A stretch of 36,047 nt of DNA from Candidatus Uhrbacteria bacterium RIFCSPHIGHO2_12_FULL_60_25 (GTDB lineage: Bacteria; Patescibacteriota; Patescibacteriia; 2-12-FULL-60-25). Where the stretch lies: assembly GCA_001791275.1 (NCBI GenBank), contig MGEH01000007.1, forward strand, positions 1-36,047, given 5' to 3'. Shown in pieces: positions 8,299 through 16,823 of the stretch (the first letter of the stretch is position 1; every line of letters begins with the position of its first letter). Under the pieces are notes generated by a model, which saw only the letters and a program-made list of their open reading frames with translations, was not told where the DNA came from and ran no database searches. A program made the position numbers and the translations under genes.

Positions 8299-10842
8299 TT
8301 AAGGGCTCCGCTGATTCGCAAACCGCTCGTACGCCACCTTCACGCTCTCGGTGACCGCGAGGTACGCCGCGACGATGGCGAAGATCGTAACGAGGTGCGT
8401 CGTAGTCGGAGCCACGAAACGGAAGAGCGCCTGCCCCACAAACGTGAACGGGAGCGCGACGGTGATGGCGAGCGTCGCGAGCGTGAGCCACGTGAGCGTG
8501 CTCGACGGAGCCGTGCCCTTCCAGAACCAGCCTTTCGTCCGGATCGAGAACAGGAACAGGAGTTCAGTGAGCACGCTCCCGATAAACCAGTTCGTTTGGA
8601 GAACGGACTGGCCCATGTGCTGGAACACGGCGAAAAAGATGAAGTCAAAAATGGAGCTGACCACGCCCAGGATGATCGCAAGGAACGCGATTTCGCGCAC
8701 CTGGTACATCCGCGGCTTCCGGATGTCCTTCGAGTCCACGTTGTCGGTCGAGACCGCGATCATCGGGAAGTCCGAAAACAAATTCAGGAGCAGAATCTGG
8801 ATCGGGAGGAGCGGCAGATACGGCACGAGGAGAGACGCGGCCGCGATGGCGAAGAAATTCCCGAAATTGGACGAGAGCGTGGCCTGGATGTACTTCGTGG
8901 TGTTCGCGAAGACTTCACGGCCTTCGCGGATGCCGTCCACGACGACCGTGAGACTCTTCTGCAGGAGGACGATGTCCGCCGCCTCGCGCGCCGCGTCCGC
9001 CGCGTGCTGGACCACGAGGCCGACATTCGCGATCTTGAGCGCTGGCGCGTCGTTGATGCCTTCGCCCAGGAACCCGACCTCGTGGTCGCGTTCGAGCAGG
9101 TGGATGATCTGGTACTTCTGTTCGGGCGAGACGCGCGCGAAGACGTTGTAGCGTTCGACGGCGATATGACGCCCATTGTCGTCCAGCGCCTCGAGCTCCT
9201 CGCCTGTGATGACCTCGTTCACGGATTGGGTGAGGCCCACGTCGTATGCGACCGCACCCGCGACCTCGCGGCTGTCGCCCGTGACGATTTTGATCGTGAC
9301 GCCGAGCGCGTGCGCTTTGTCGATCGCGGACTTCGCGGTCTTCTTCACGGGATCGATGAACGACACGATGCCCAAAAACTCGAGCCCGTGCGTCTCGTCA
9401 TGGACCGAATAGCGGTCGCTCCCGTCCATCCGTTTCTTCGCGACCGCGAGCACGCGCCGGCCGAGCATCCCCTGTTCCGCGATCCAGCGATGCAACCGTT
9501 CGCGGTCGTGTGACGAGAGGTGTGCAGACGCATCCATGATCACTTCAGGCGCGCCGCGGACGATGAGCGTGCGCACGCCTTCCACGTCCACGAGCACGCT
9601 GTTCCGCCGCCTGACCGGATCGAACGGAATGTCGTTCAGCGCCGAACATCCGAGGCACTGTTTCCGTGTCATGGGCGCGATGCGCCGCCAGAGCGCAGCG
9701 TCGAACGCCTCTGCCGGTTCTTTGTCGCCATTTTTCGGTTTTGTCGCCGCGAGCGCCGCGTGGAGGAGCGTCGCGTCCGCGTTATGGTCCGTGAGCTCCG
9801 CGACCTCCAAGCGGTTTTCCGTAATCGTCCCCGTCTTGTCCGTGCAGAGGATCTCGATGCTCCCCAGGTCTTCGATCGCGGAGAGCCGCTTCACGACGAC
9901 CTTATTTTTCGCGAGCCGGAGCGCGCCGCGCGAGAGCGAAAACGTCGTAACGACCGGCAGCGCCTCGGGGATGATGGAGACCGCGAGCGCGATCGAGAAG
10001 ATGACGAGTTCAACGATGCCGCGTTCCTCTTTCAAGAGGACGTTCGCGACGAAGACGAGCGCAAGCGTGATCAGGATGACGCGCAGGATGAAGTTACTGA
10101 ACTGCGAGATCCCCTTCTCAAAACTGCTCTCGCGCACGGTCGCGGCCGAGAGTTCCGTCACCCGACCCATGACCGTGCGGTCGCCCGTCGCGACCACCAC
10201 GCCCGTGGCGTTCCCTGCCACGACCGTGGATCCGGCGAAGATGGTATTGGTGGCCTTGTACGGTTCGGTGGCCGGAGTCGCGAGCGCATCCGTCGTCTTC
10301 CTGACCTGGATGGATTCGCCGGTGAGCACCGACTCGTCCACGGTCGCGTTGTGTTCGCGGAGCACGCGGATGTCCGCGGGGACGATGTCGCCCATCGTGA
10401 GACGGATGACGTCTCCGGGCACGAGCTCGCGGCTCCCGACGACGGTCTCTCGGCCATCGCGGCGGACAGTGGCGCGGGAAACGGTGTACTTGCCCAAGAG
10501 CTTTACTGTCTGTTCGGACCGGTACTCCTGGTAGAACCCAAGGGCCGTATTGATCGTGACGAAGAGTAGAATAAACAAGCCGTCTATTTCCTCCCCAAGG
10601 ACGAACGACAGGACTGCCGCGGCGATGAGCAGGTACACGAACGACGACCGGAACTGACGCGCGAGGATGTGGAGCCATGTGACCTCCCGGCTACGGACTT
10701 CGTTCCAACCGGACTTCTCCCGCGCGCGCGATACGTCCGTCGTCGTGAGTCCGCGTTCGAGCGTGGTCCCGAACGACGATAGGACCGTCGACGCATCCTG
10801 TGACGTGTATGACGAAAACGTCCTCACGACCGTGTACGACAT
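8299..10842 (-). CDS. Cation-transporting P-type ATPase (Mg2+/Ca2+-type, P2/P3-like)
   Basis: CTDKTGTITENRL phosphorylation motif, TGES, LGEGINDAPAL hinge, multiple TM helices. Confidence 0.95.
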   Translation of the reverse strand: MSYTVVRTFSSYTSQDASTVLSSFGTTLERGLTTTDVSRAREKSGWNEVRSREVTWLHILARQFRSSFVYLLIAAAVLSFVLGEEIDGLFILLFVTINTALGFYQEYRSEQTVKLLGKYTVSRATVRRDGRETVVGSRELVPGDVIRLTMGDIVPADIRVLREHNATVDESVLTGESIQVRKTTDALATPATEPYKATNTIFAGSTVVAGNATGVVVATGDRTVMGRVTELSAATVRESSFEKGISQFSNFILRVILITLALVFVANVLLKEERGIVELVIFSIALAVSIIPEALPVVTTFSLSRGALRLAKNKVVVKRLSAIEDLGSIEILCTDKTGTITENRLEVAELTDHNADATLLHAALAATKPKNGDKEPAEAFDAALWRRIAPMTRKQCLGCSALNDIPFDPVRRRNSVLVDVEGVRTLIVRGAPEVIMDASAHLSSHDRERLHRWIAEQGMLGRRVLAVAKKRMDGSDRYSVHDETHGLEFLGIVSFIDPVKKTAKSAIDKAHALGVTIKIVTGDSREVAGAVAYDVGLTQSVNEVITGEELEALDDNGRHIAVERYNVFARVSPEQKYQIIHLLERDHEVGFLGEGINDAPALKIANVGLVVQHAADAAREAADIVLLQKSLTVVVDGIREGREVFANTTKYIQATLSSNFGNFFAIAAASLLVPYLPLLPIQILLLNLFSDFPMIAVSTDNVDSKDIRKPRMYQVREIAFLAIILGVVSSIFDFIFFAVFQHMGQSVLQTNWFIGSVLTELLFLFSIRTKGWFWKGTAPSSTLTWLTLATLAITVALPFTFVGQALFRFVAPTTTHLVTIFAIVAAYLAVTESVKVAYERFANQRSP

Positions 10843-10865
10843 GCCATGAGTGTAACGGATAACGC

Positions 10866-10894
10866 AAAAAACGTCCCCTTGCGGAGACGTTTTT
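10866..10894 (-). terminator. Intrinsic terminator downstream of tRNA-Ile(GAU)
   Basis: AAAAACGTC ... GACGTTTT hairpin. Confidence 0.75.
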
Positions 10895-10896
10895 CA

Positions 10897-10973
10897 TGGT
10901 GGGCGTGGATGGACTCGAACCATCGACCTTTACATTATCAGTGTAACGCTCTAACCAACTGAGCTACACGCCC
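10897..10973 (-). tRNA. tRNA-Ile(GAU)
   Basis: RC: GGGCGTG...TTACA CTGATAA TGTAA...GGTTCGAGTCC...CACGCCC A CCA. Confidence 0.97.
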
Positions 10974-10993
10974 ATATTTTTTTTCGCCGGCTG

Positions 10994-11022
10994 AGCATAA
11001 CGAATCTCTTGACCCTTGGCAA
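10994..11022 (-). promoter_or_regulatory. Promoter for tRNA-Ile(GAU)
   Basis: RC: TTGCCA - 17 nt - TATGCT, 20 nt upstream of the tRNA 5' end. Confidence 0.7.
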
Positions 11023-11037
11023 GATGAATCGTATACT
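11009..11037 (+). promoter_or_regulatory. Promoter for tRNA-Phe
   Basis: TTGACC - 17 nt - TATACT, 22 nt upstream of the tRNA 5' end. Confidence 0.85.
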
Positions 11038-11059
11038 CCTGTCCGTTCCGGAACGTCCC

Positions 11060-11134
11060 GCCGAGGTAGCTCAGTGGTAGAGCGCAGGCCTGAAGAGCCT
11101 GGCGTCGTCAGTTCAATTCTGACCCTCGGCACCA
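11060..11134 (+). tRNA. tRNA-Phe(GAA)
   Basis: GCCGAGG/CCTCGGC acceptor, CAGGC CTGAAGA GCCTG anticodon arm, encoded CCA. Confidence 0.97.
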
Positions 11135-11137
11135 CGC

Positions 11138-11165
11138 AAAAACGACGGCTCATCCGTCGTTTTTC
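11138..11165 (+). terminator. Intrinsic terminator after tRNA-Phe
   Basis: AAAAACGACGG CTCAT CCGTCGTTTTT. Confidence 0.85.
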
Positions 11166-11181
11166 CGTTGCGTCGCCAGAC

Positions 11182-11754
11182 CTACTCTTTCTCCACCCCG
11201 TTCCTCGCAAGAATGATCGACGTCTTCCCGTCCGACGTATCGCCCGTGACGGAGACGGACAGCTTGGCCGTCCCGCCGTTCTCGTCCTTCTCGAACGACA
11301 TGATCTTGGCCTGTGCGCTGTCGAACGAGGACGCGCTCTTCCAACCCTGTTTCGGCATCTCGTCCTTGTACCACGCCACCACCTCGTCCAACCCGCCCGA
11401 TGTTTCAAGCATGAGGCTGGCCTCCTGCTGTTCCTCGTTCATCGTCACGCTCTTTGGGGTTGCGTCCGGGTATCGCGGGACGTCGCTCGGAAAATTGTCC
11501 GGCACGGCCACGTTGTCGCCCATGGAAAATACCTGGCCCGTCTTTTCATCCTTGAACGTGAACCCCTGCTTATCGAGGTCGACGTCCACGTCCTTCGCGC
11601 CGCTCTTCTCAATCGCCTTCTCAAGCGTCTTCTCCACGACCTTCTCTCCGATCTTTTCGCTGATTTTATCCTTCGCGGCCTGGAACGGATTGCAACCAAA
11701 ACCGAGCGTTGCGAGGAGACCGAGTGTCGTGACGAACGCGAACGGGCGCTTCAT
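11182..11754 (-). CDS. Putative lipoprotein
   Basis: MKRPFAFVTTLGLLATLGFGC lipobox; coding to ...ILARNGVEKE. Confidence 0.8.
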   Translation of the reverse strand: MKRPFAFVTTLGLLATLGFGCNPFQAAKDKISEKIGEKVVEKTLEKAIEKSGAKDVDVDLDKQGFTFKDEKTGQVFSMGDNVAVPDNFPSDVPRYPDATPKSVTMNEEQQEASLMLETSGGLDEVVAWYKDEMPKQGWKSASSFDSAQAKIMSFEKDENGGTAKLSVSVTGDTSDGKTSIILARNGVEKE

Positions 11755-11764
11755 AGGGATGACA

Positions 11765-12511
11765 TTAAGAGAATAATTCTTTTCTGATCTTCTTCGGATC
11801 AACCCCCTTATCTTGAAGCATCCGCTTCAATCCGTCCATGAACTCCCGCGGACCGCACATGAGGTACGCGCCGACCGTATAGTCTTTGATGTACCTATCG
11901 AGCATCTCGACATCGATGCGTTTTGATTCTTTCTCGCCGCCAACATGCGTCTCGCGCGTGCAGACTTCGATGAGACGCAGACGCGGACAGCGCGCGGCAA
12001 GACTCCGTAATTCGTCCGCGTACGCCGCGTCGCGACATGTCTGGTTGGAGTGGAAAAACAGAATGTCCGACCGGAGATCCGTCGCGCACGCCTCGCGGAC
12101 CATGGACAGAAGCGGCGTGACTCCGATCCCGCCCGCGAACATCACGAGGCGCGGCTCGTTCTTCGGGAGCGTGAACACGCCCCACGGCCCCGTGAGGAAG
12201 ACGGTGTCACCGGTTTTGAGTGTGGACGCTCGTGTCGTGAAGTCGCCCTCGACTTTGATCGCGAGCTCGACCTGCCTTCCGGCAGGCAGGTCGGGTCCGT
12301 AAGTGGTCGGTGCGTTCGCGATCGAGTACGCCGACTTGGCCCACACGCTCCCATCCGGATTCAGGAGATGGAGGCCCACCCACTGCCCGGCCTGGAACGG
12401 CGGGATCGGATCCTCCACCGGTTCGAGCAGCAGACGAAAAATGCCGTCCGCGATGGGACGGTTCTCGATCACGCGATAGCGACGTTGGACGGTCTGGGGA
12501 GGAGGGATCAT
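11765..12511 (-). CDS. FAD/NAD(P)-binding ferredoxin-NADP reductase-type oxidoreductase
   Basis: AYSIAN (FAD), MFAGGIGVTPLLSMV (NAD-binding), YLMCGPREFMDGL; start MIPPPQ overlaps the upstream gene stop. Confidence 0.9.
   Translation of the reverse strand: MIPPPQTVQRRYRVIENRPIADGIFRLLLEPVEDPIPPFQAGQWVGLHLLNPDGSVWAKSAYSIANAPTTYGPDLPAGRQVELAIKVEGDFTTRASTLKTGDTVFLTGPWGVFTLPKNEPRLVMFAGGIGVTPLLSMVREACATDLRSDILFFHSNQTCRDAAYADELRSLAARCPRLRLIEVCTRETHVGGEKESKRIDVEMLDRYIKDYTVGAYLMCGPREFMDGLKRMLQDKGVDPKKIRKELFS
12269..12292. repeat. Palindrome inside the oxidoreductase CDS (encodes DLPAGRQV)
   Basis: GACCTGCCT TCCGGC AGGCAGGTC. Confidence 0.8.
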
Positions 12512-12918
12512 GGCGTTGGTGCCGAGAAATACCGCCCCAACGATTCGTCCCTGACCAATGCCGCGACGTTCTTCTTGTATTGCATCCAAAACGGCGGGTG
12601 GTGCGCCATGCGGACGAGTCGGAATCCGTGGCGGTAGACTCTGGGCGGCGCCTGATGATGCGCGAACTCGTGGCAGATCACACGGAGAATCGCGTCGAGC
12701 TTCCGAGGCTTCATGGTCCGAGGCGTATAGAGGTCCACGGTGACGCGCTTCTCGCCGAGTTTCGTGTAGCCAAGCTTGTACGAGTGCAGCTTTCCGACCC
12801 CGCGCACGCGCCGTCGCAGCGGCCGGAGCTCGAACCCGGGCATGCCGAGGACCATGCACGCGCGCGTGAACAGATGCGCGACCAGCGCTTCGTGACGTGG
12901 ATCGAGGATGTCGGACAT
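12508..12918 (-). CDS. SprT/WLM-like zinc metallopeptidase-type protein
   Basis: LDAILRVICHEFAHHQAPPRVYRHG: HExxH motif in a small protein. Confidence 0.65.
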   Translation of the reverse strand: MSDILDPRHEALVAHLFTRACMVLGMPGFELRPLRRRVRGVGKLHSYKLGYTKLGEKRVTVDLYTPRTMKPRKLDAILRVICHEFAHHQAPPRVYRHGFRLVRMAHHPPFWMQYKKNVAALVRDESLGRYFSAPTP

Positions 12919-13623
12919 TTATTCGATCTTCATGCTCTTCACAAGCGACAATGCGGGGGCGACGCCGGTCTTTTCGTTCACGACCGTGACTAAAACCGCG
13001 TGCTCCGTCGCGCTGCCCAATCGGACCACGAAGTACGTGTGGTTGCCCATGAACGCCTTGTCCTTCTTTCGGTAAGACGGGAGCGTGAACTTGGTGTATG
13101 AGAGACCAGCCGTGGTCTTCCCTTGAGACGCGTTTGTCGTTTTATCCGTGCAGCTCGTGAACGTCTCGTCGGTGTCGCCGCTCGCGCAAGCGAACTGCGC
13201 CATGGTGAGCTCGAACCGTTCCCATGTGGGGAAACTCGCGGCATCGCGCTGGATCGGATAGAACTCCGCGATGCGACGCGTGAAGACGTCAATCTTCGGA
13301 TCCGGAGACCCTGGTGCGGGTACGGACCCGGGGACAAGCTCGAACGCCTGCGACCCTTCGACAGCGTAGACCCAATATTTCGCTGGCGGTGTGAAACCCA
13401 CGTGCCTCCAGGGAATGGACATCACGGCCCAATTCTTTGCCGTGGGTGATGTCGAAGTCGCATTTGAGACCGATGTCGTCGCATTCCCGAACGTCGTGGT
13501 ACTCGACTGGAACGCCTGCTGGATGGCAGACGGCTGCGGTTGCGCGGCCGGTTTGAAACGGTCCGCGCACCCGGCGCCGAGCGCGACAACGACCGCAGCC
13601 GTGAGAAGAAGCGTTATCTTCAT
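12919..13623 (-). CDS. Putative lipoprotein
   Basis: MKITLLLTAAVVVALGAGC lipobox. Confidence 0.85.
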   Translation of the reverse strand: MKITLLLTAAVVVALGAGCADRFKPAAQPQPSAIQQAFQSSTTTFGNATTSVSNATSTSPTAKNWAVMSIPWRHVGFTPPAKYWVYAVEGSQAFELVPGSVPAPGSPDPKIDVFTRRIAEFYPIQRDAASFPTWERFELTMAQFACASGDTDETFTSCTDKTTNASQGKTTAGLSYTKFTLPSYRKKDKAFMGNHTYFVVRLGSATEHAVLVTVVNEKTGVAPALSLVKSMKIE

Positions 13624-13633
13624 ACGAACAGAC

Positions 13634-15631
13634 CTACTTGATGAGGAGCGCGACTAGGAGCAGGGCGACAATGTTGAGAATTTTTATCATCGGGTTGATC
13701 GCCGGTCCTGCCGTGTCCTTGTACGGATCGCCCACCGTGTCGCCTGTGACTGCCGCCTGGTGTGCAAAACTATTCTTGCCGCCGAAGTGGCCGGACTCGA
13801 TGTACTTCTTCGCGTTGTCCCACGCGCCGCCGCCGTTCGTCATGGAGATGGCGACGAAAAGACCCGTGACGATGGATCCGATCAGGAGCCCGCCCAACGC
13901 GACCGGACCGAGCCAGTAACCGACGACGACAGGTGCCAAGACCGGAAGGAGCGCCGGCACGATCATCTGCTTGATAGCTGCCTTGGTCACGATGTCCACG
14001 GTCTTCCCATAGTCCGGCTTTGCCGTGCCTTCCATGATCCCGGGGATGGCCTTGAACTGGCGACGGACTTCTTCCACGACCGCGCCCGCCGTCTTCCCCA
14101 CCGCTTCCACGGCGAACGCCGCGAACAGGTACGGGAGCATGCCGCCCAGGAAGAGTCCTGCAATGAGGTTCGGGTCCTCGAGCGTGAACACGAGTTTCAC
14201 GCCGCGCTCCACGAACTCCTGCGTGTAGGACGCGAAGAGGACGAGAGATGCGAGCCCGGCCGATGCGATGGCGTAGCCCTTGGTGACGGCCTTCGTGGTG
14301 TTGCCCACGGCGTCGAGTGGATCCGTCGCATTCCGGACGGACTCGGGCAACCCGGCCATTTCGGCGATGCCGCCCGCGTTGTCCGTGATGGGGCCGAACG
14401 CGTCGATCGTGACGATGATCCCCGTGAGGCTCAACATAGCCATGGCCGCGACTGCGATGCCGTAGAGCCCAGCCACGTTGAACGCCGTGAGCATGGCAGC
14501 CGCAATGACGATGACCGGGAGCGCCGTGGACTTCATGCTCATGGCCAAGCCCGCGATCACGTTCGTGCCGTGACCCGTCTCGCTCGCCTTCGCGATTTTC
14601 TGGACCGGCTTGTATTTGGTCGATGTGTAGTACTCGGTGATCACGACCATGAGAGCCGTGACGACGAGGCCGATGAACGCGGACTTGGTGACCATGGCGG
14701 CCGTGAGCGGTCCGGTTGCGGGGAAGAAGCGGTCTGCCCCGTACCACACGGCGATCGCGGAGAGCACGCCCGTCACGGCGAGACCTTTATACAATGCCGC
14801 CATGATCTTCTTCTCGTTCGTGAGCTTGATGAAGAAGATGCCCACGATGGATGCCACGATCGAGATGCCGCCCAACGCGAGCGGGAAGAGCACCACGTTC
14901 GGGCTCCCCGGGTACGCGAGATTGCCCAGGATCATGGCCGCGACCGCCGTGACCGCGTACGTCTCGAACAGGTCCGCGGCCATGCCCGCGCAGTCTCCCA
15001 CGTTGTCGCCCACGTTGTCGGCGATCACGGCAGGGTTTCGCGGGTCGTCTTCCGGGATGCCCGCTTCCACTTTGCCGACCAGGTCCGCGCCGACGTCCGC
15101 CGCTTTCGTGAAGATGCCGCCGCCCAAACGCGCGAAGACCGAGATGAGAGACCCGCCGAAGCTGAGACCGATCAGCGCTTTCAAGTCATGCGTCAATGCG
15201 TAGAATCCCGCGACACCGAGAAGGCCGAGACCGACCACGAAGAATCCCGTGACAGCTCCGCCTTTCACCGCCACTTCAAACGCTTCCTTGATCCCCTTCT
15301 TCGCCGCTTCCGTCGTCCGCACGTTGGCGCGGACACTCACGTACATGCCGATGTACCCGGCGAGCGCGGACAAGATGGCGCCGACCGCGAACCCCATGGC
15401 CGTGTTCTTGCCCAGCCAGACGGCGAGGAGGATGAAGATCACCACGCCGATCGCGCCGATCGTCTTGTACTGGCGGTTCAGGTACGCTTCCGCACCTTCC
15501 TGAATGGCTTTTGAAATCTCGACCATCTTCCCGTCTCCGGCAGGACGACCGAGCACCCACTTCGTGAGAAACGCGCCCCAGAGGAGCGAGAGGACCGCCG
15601 CGCCGAGCGCGAATTGGAGGGCTTGTGGCAT
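13634..15631 (-). CDS. hppA: Membrane-bound proton-translocating pyrophosphatase, K+-independent type predicted
   Basis: [51 protein letters not shown]. Confidence 0.97.
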   Translation of the reverse strand: MPQALQFALGAAVLSLLWGAFLTKWVLGRPAGDGKMVEISKAIQEGAEAYLNRQYKTIGAIGVVIFILLAVWLGKNTAMGFAVGAILSALAGYIGMYVSVRANVRTTEAAKKGIKEAFEVAVKGGAVTGFFVVGLGLLGVAGFYALTHDLKALIGLSFGGSLISVFARLGGGIFTKAADVGADLVGKVEAGIPEDDPRNPAVIADNVGDNVGDCAGMAADLFETYAVTAVAAMILGNLAYPGSPNVVLFPLALGGISIVASIVGIFFIKLTNEKKIMAALYKGLAVTGVLSAIAVWYGADRFFPATGPLTAAMVTKSAFIGLVVTALMVVITEYYTSTKYKPVQKIAKASETGHGTNVIAGLAMSMKSTALPVIVIAAAMLTAFNVAGLYGIAVAAMAMLSLTGIIVTIDAFGPITDNAGGIAEMAGLPESVRNATDPLDAVGNTTKAVTKGYAIASAGLASLVLFASYTQEFVERGVKLVFTLEDPNLIAGLFLGGMLPYLFAAFAVEAVGKTAGAVVEEVRRQFKAIPGIMEGTAKPDYGKTVDIVTKAAIKQMIVPALLPVLAPVVVGYWLGPVALGGLLIGSIVTGLFVAISMTNGGGAWDNAKKYIESGHFGGKNSFAHQAAVTGDTVGDPYKDTAGPAINPMIKILNIVALLLVALLIK

Positions 15632-15702
15632 ATGTTTTGTGACGAAAGGGTAACGAAAAATGGCTTAGAGGTCAACGTATATGACCGCAGCCAGATGAAT
15701 CA

Positions 15703-16350
15703 TCAATTTGAATACGCGCGTTTCGTCGCAACACCGCTGCAGGTCAAATATTTAATGTCCCATGATAAAAATGCTGCCGCCATCTGCGCATTTGGATCCG
15801 AGGAGCTCGAGAGTAAGGTATTCAATTCCGCTCTTCCGACTTCCTTTGCCCGCTCAACGCTTTTCCCCGCCTCATGCCCCTTGAGTAAGCCGCGGACGAC
15901 CTGATTGGAAAACTCCATGAATGGCTTTGCCAACGGATCAGATGATGGGCGACCGAAATATCCATGTGACTGAAGAAACGCGAATTCTTTTTCATATCCG
16001 ATGTAAACTGAATCTGGGATTGCTCCGACTTCCTTTCCAAGTCGAGCGGCAGAATCACACGAAACCGCATACGTGACCTTACCTGCTAGCATTTGCGCGT
16101 TCTCCCCTGCCCGAACCAAGACTTCGTTGTTCTGACCCGTGACGGTCTCCTCACTCCCGTGGCCATTCAGTAGCACAAAAGATGGGGACTTTTTCTTCAT
16201 ACGTCCCTCAAAATGAATCCGAATTGCCTTATGTGCGGTGAGGTCCAATACCTCGATATTCTTAGCCTTCGCCTCGGAGATCAACGTTAACGACCAGGCG
16301 GATAAATATCTGGTCGCAGGGTCGTGGTTAGGCCGCGTGACGAGCATCAT
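15703..16350 (-). CDS. Caspase-like (clan CD-like) putative cysteine peptidase
   Basis: MMLVTRPNHDPATRYL...SFVLLNGHGSEETVTGQNNEVLVRAGENAQMLAGKVTYAVSCDSAARLG: NGHG and SC separated as in a His/Cys dyad; ATGA start/stop overlap with the upstream ORF. Confidence 0.65.
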   Translation of the reverse strand: MMLVTRPNHDPATRYLSAWSLTLISEAKAKNIEVLDLTAHKAIRIHFEGRMKKKSPSFVLLNGHGSEETVTGQNNEVLVRAGENAQMLAGKVTYAVSCDSAARLGKEVGAIPDSVYIGYEKEFAFLQSHGYFGRPSSDPLAKPFMEFSNQVVRGLLKGHEAGKSVERAKEVGRAELNTLLSSSSDPNAQMAAAFLSWDIKYLTCSGVATKRAYSN

Positions 16351-16583
16351 ACCTGCGCCTTCTCTTTCCACGAACGCAGCCACTCCATCTGGATCTCCTC
16401 AATTTTTTTACCGATCTCATCTCCGGCTTCGACGTGCCGTATCATCTCATCGCGCGAAAAACTGCCTTCCGAACCGATGGATGCGTACGTATCCGAAGAC
16501 AGCACGGAGAGCCGCGCCACGATAAGCTTTCGAATTTCCTCGTCATTCATCTCGGATGATGATTGTACGACGGTGTCCTTCAT
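16347..16583 (-). CDS. Small protein (78 aa), middle gene of three-gene cassette
   Basis: ORF with overlapping start and stop on both sides: MKDTVVQSSSEMNDEEIRKLIVARL...SIGSEGSFSRDEMIRHVEAGDEIGKKIEEIQMEWLRSWKEKAQV. Confidence 0.75.
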   Translation of the reverse strand: MKDTVVQSSSEMNDEEIRKLIVARLSVLSSDTYASIGSEGSFSRDEMIRHVEAGDEIGKKIEEIQMEWLRSWKEKAQV

Positions 16584-16768
16584 ATCAATTGTAGCTGCTC
16601 CAACTTTTCAAGAATAACCTTGGAAATTTCCGTATCATTTTCGACCTCGATGTATGCCGCCTCCCAACTTACAGGTCCCGTCGGGTCATCAAGAACCGTG
16701 ACTATCTCCTTCCTGACCCCAAGGGGAAGCGTGGAATAGACCCGTAAAAAGCGCTGTTTCAGTTCCAT
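16580..16768 (-). CDS. Small protein (62 aa), first gene of three-gene cassette
   Basis: MELKQRFLRVYSTLPLGVRKEIVTVLDDPTGPVSWEAAYIEVENDTEISKVILEKLEQLQLI; stop overlaps next ATG. Confidence 0.75.
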   Translation of the reverse strand: MELKQRFLRVYSTLPLGVRKEIVTVLDDPTGPVSWEAAYIEVENDTEISKVILEKLEQLQLI

Positions 16769-16823
16769 AGCGAGGAGCTAAGAATAGCTTACGTTTATTG
16801 AACTTTTGCCGCAAATCCAATCT

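Noticed and set aside
9520-10569. 349-aa and 332-aa plus-strand ORFs antisense to the P-type ATPase
   Set aside because: Shadow ORFs; the ATPase frame carries all catalytic motifs.
10938-11408. 156-aa minus-strand ORF over tRNA-Ile and tRNA-Phe
   Set aside because: Overlaps two tRNA genes and a promoter pair; its C-terminal peptide is the familiar translated-tRNA artefact.
13760-15514. 584-aa plus-strand ORF antisense to hppA
   Set aside because: Low-complexity His/Arg/Asp composition typical of a mirror ORF; no recognisable motif.
16733-16800. Possible dedicated promoter for the three-gene cassette
   Set aside because: Only weak boxes (TTGCGG-17-TAAGCT) could be found; not supportable without start-site mapping.
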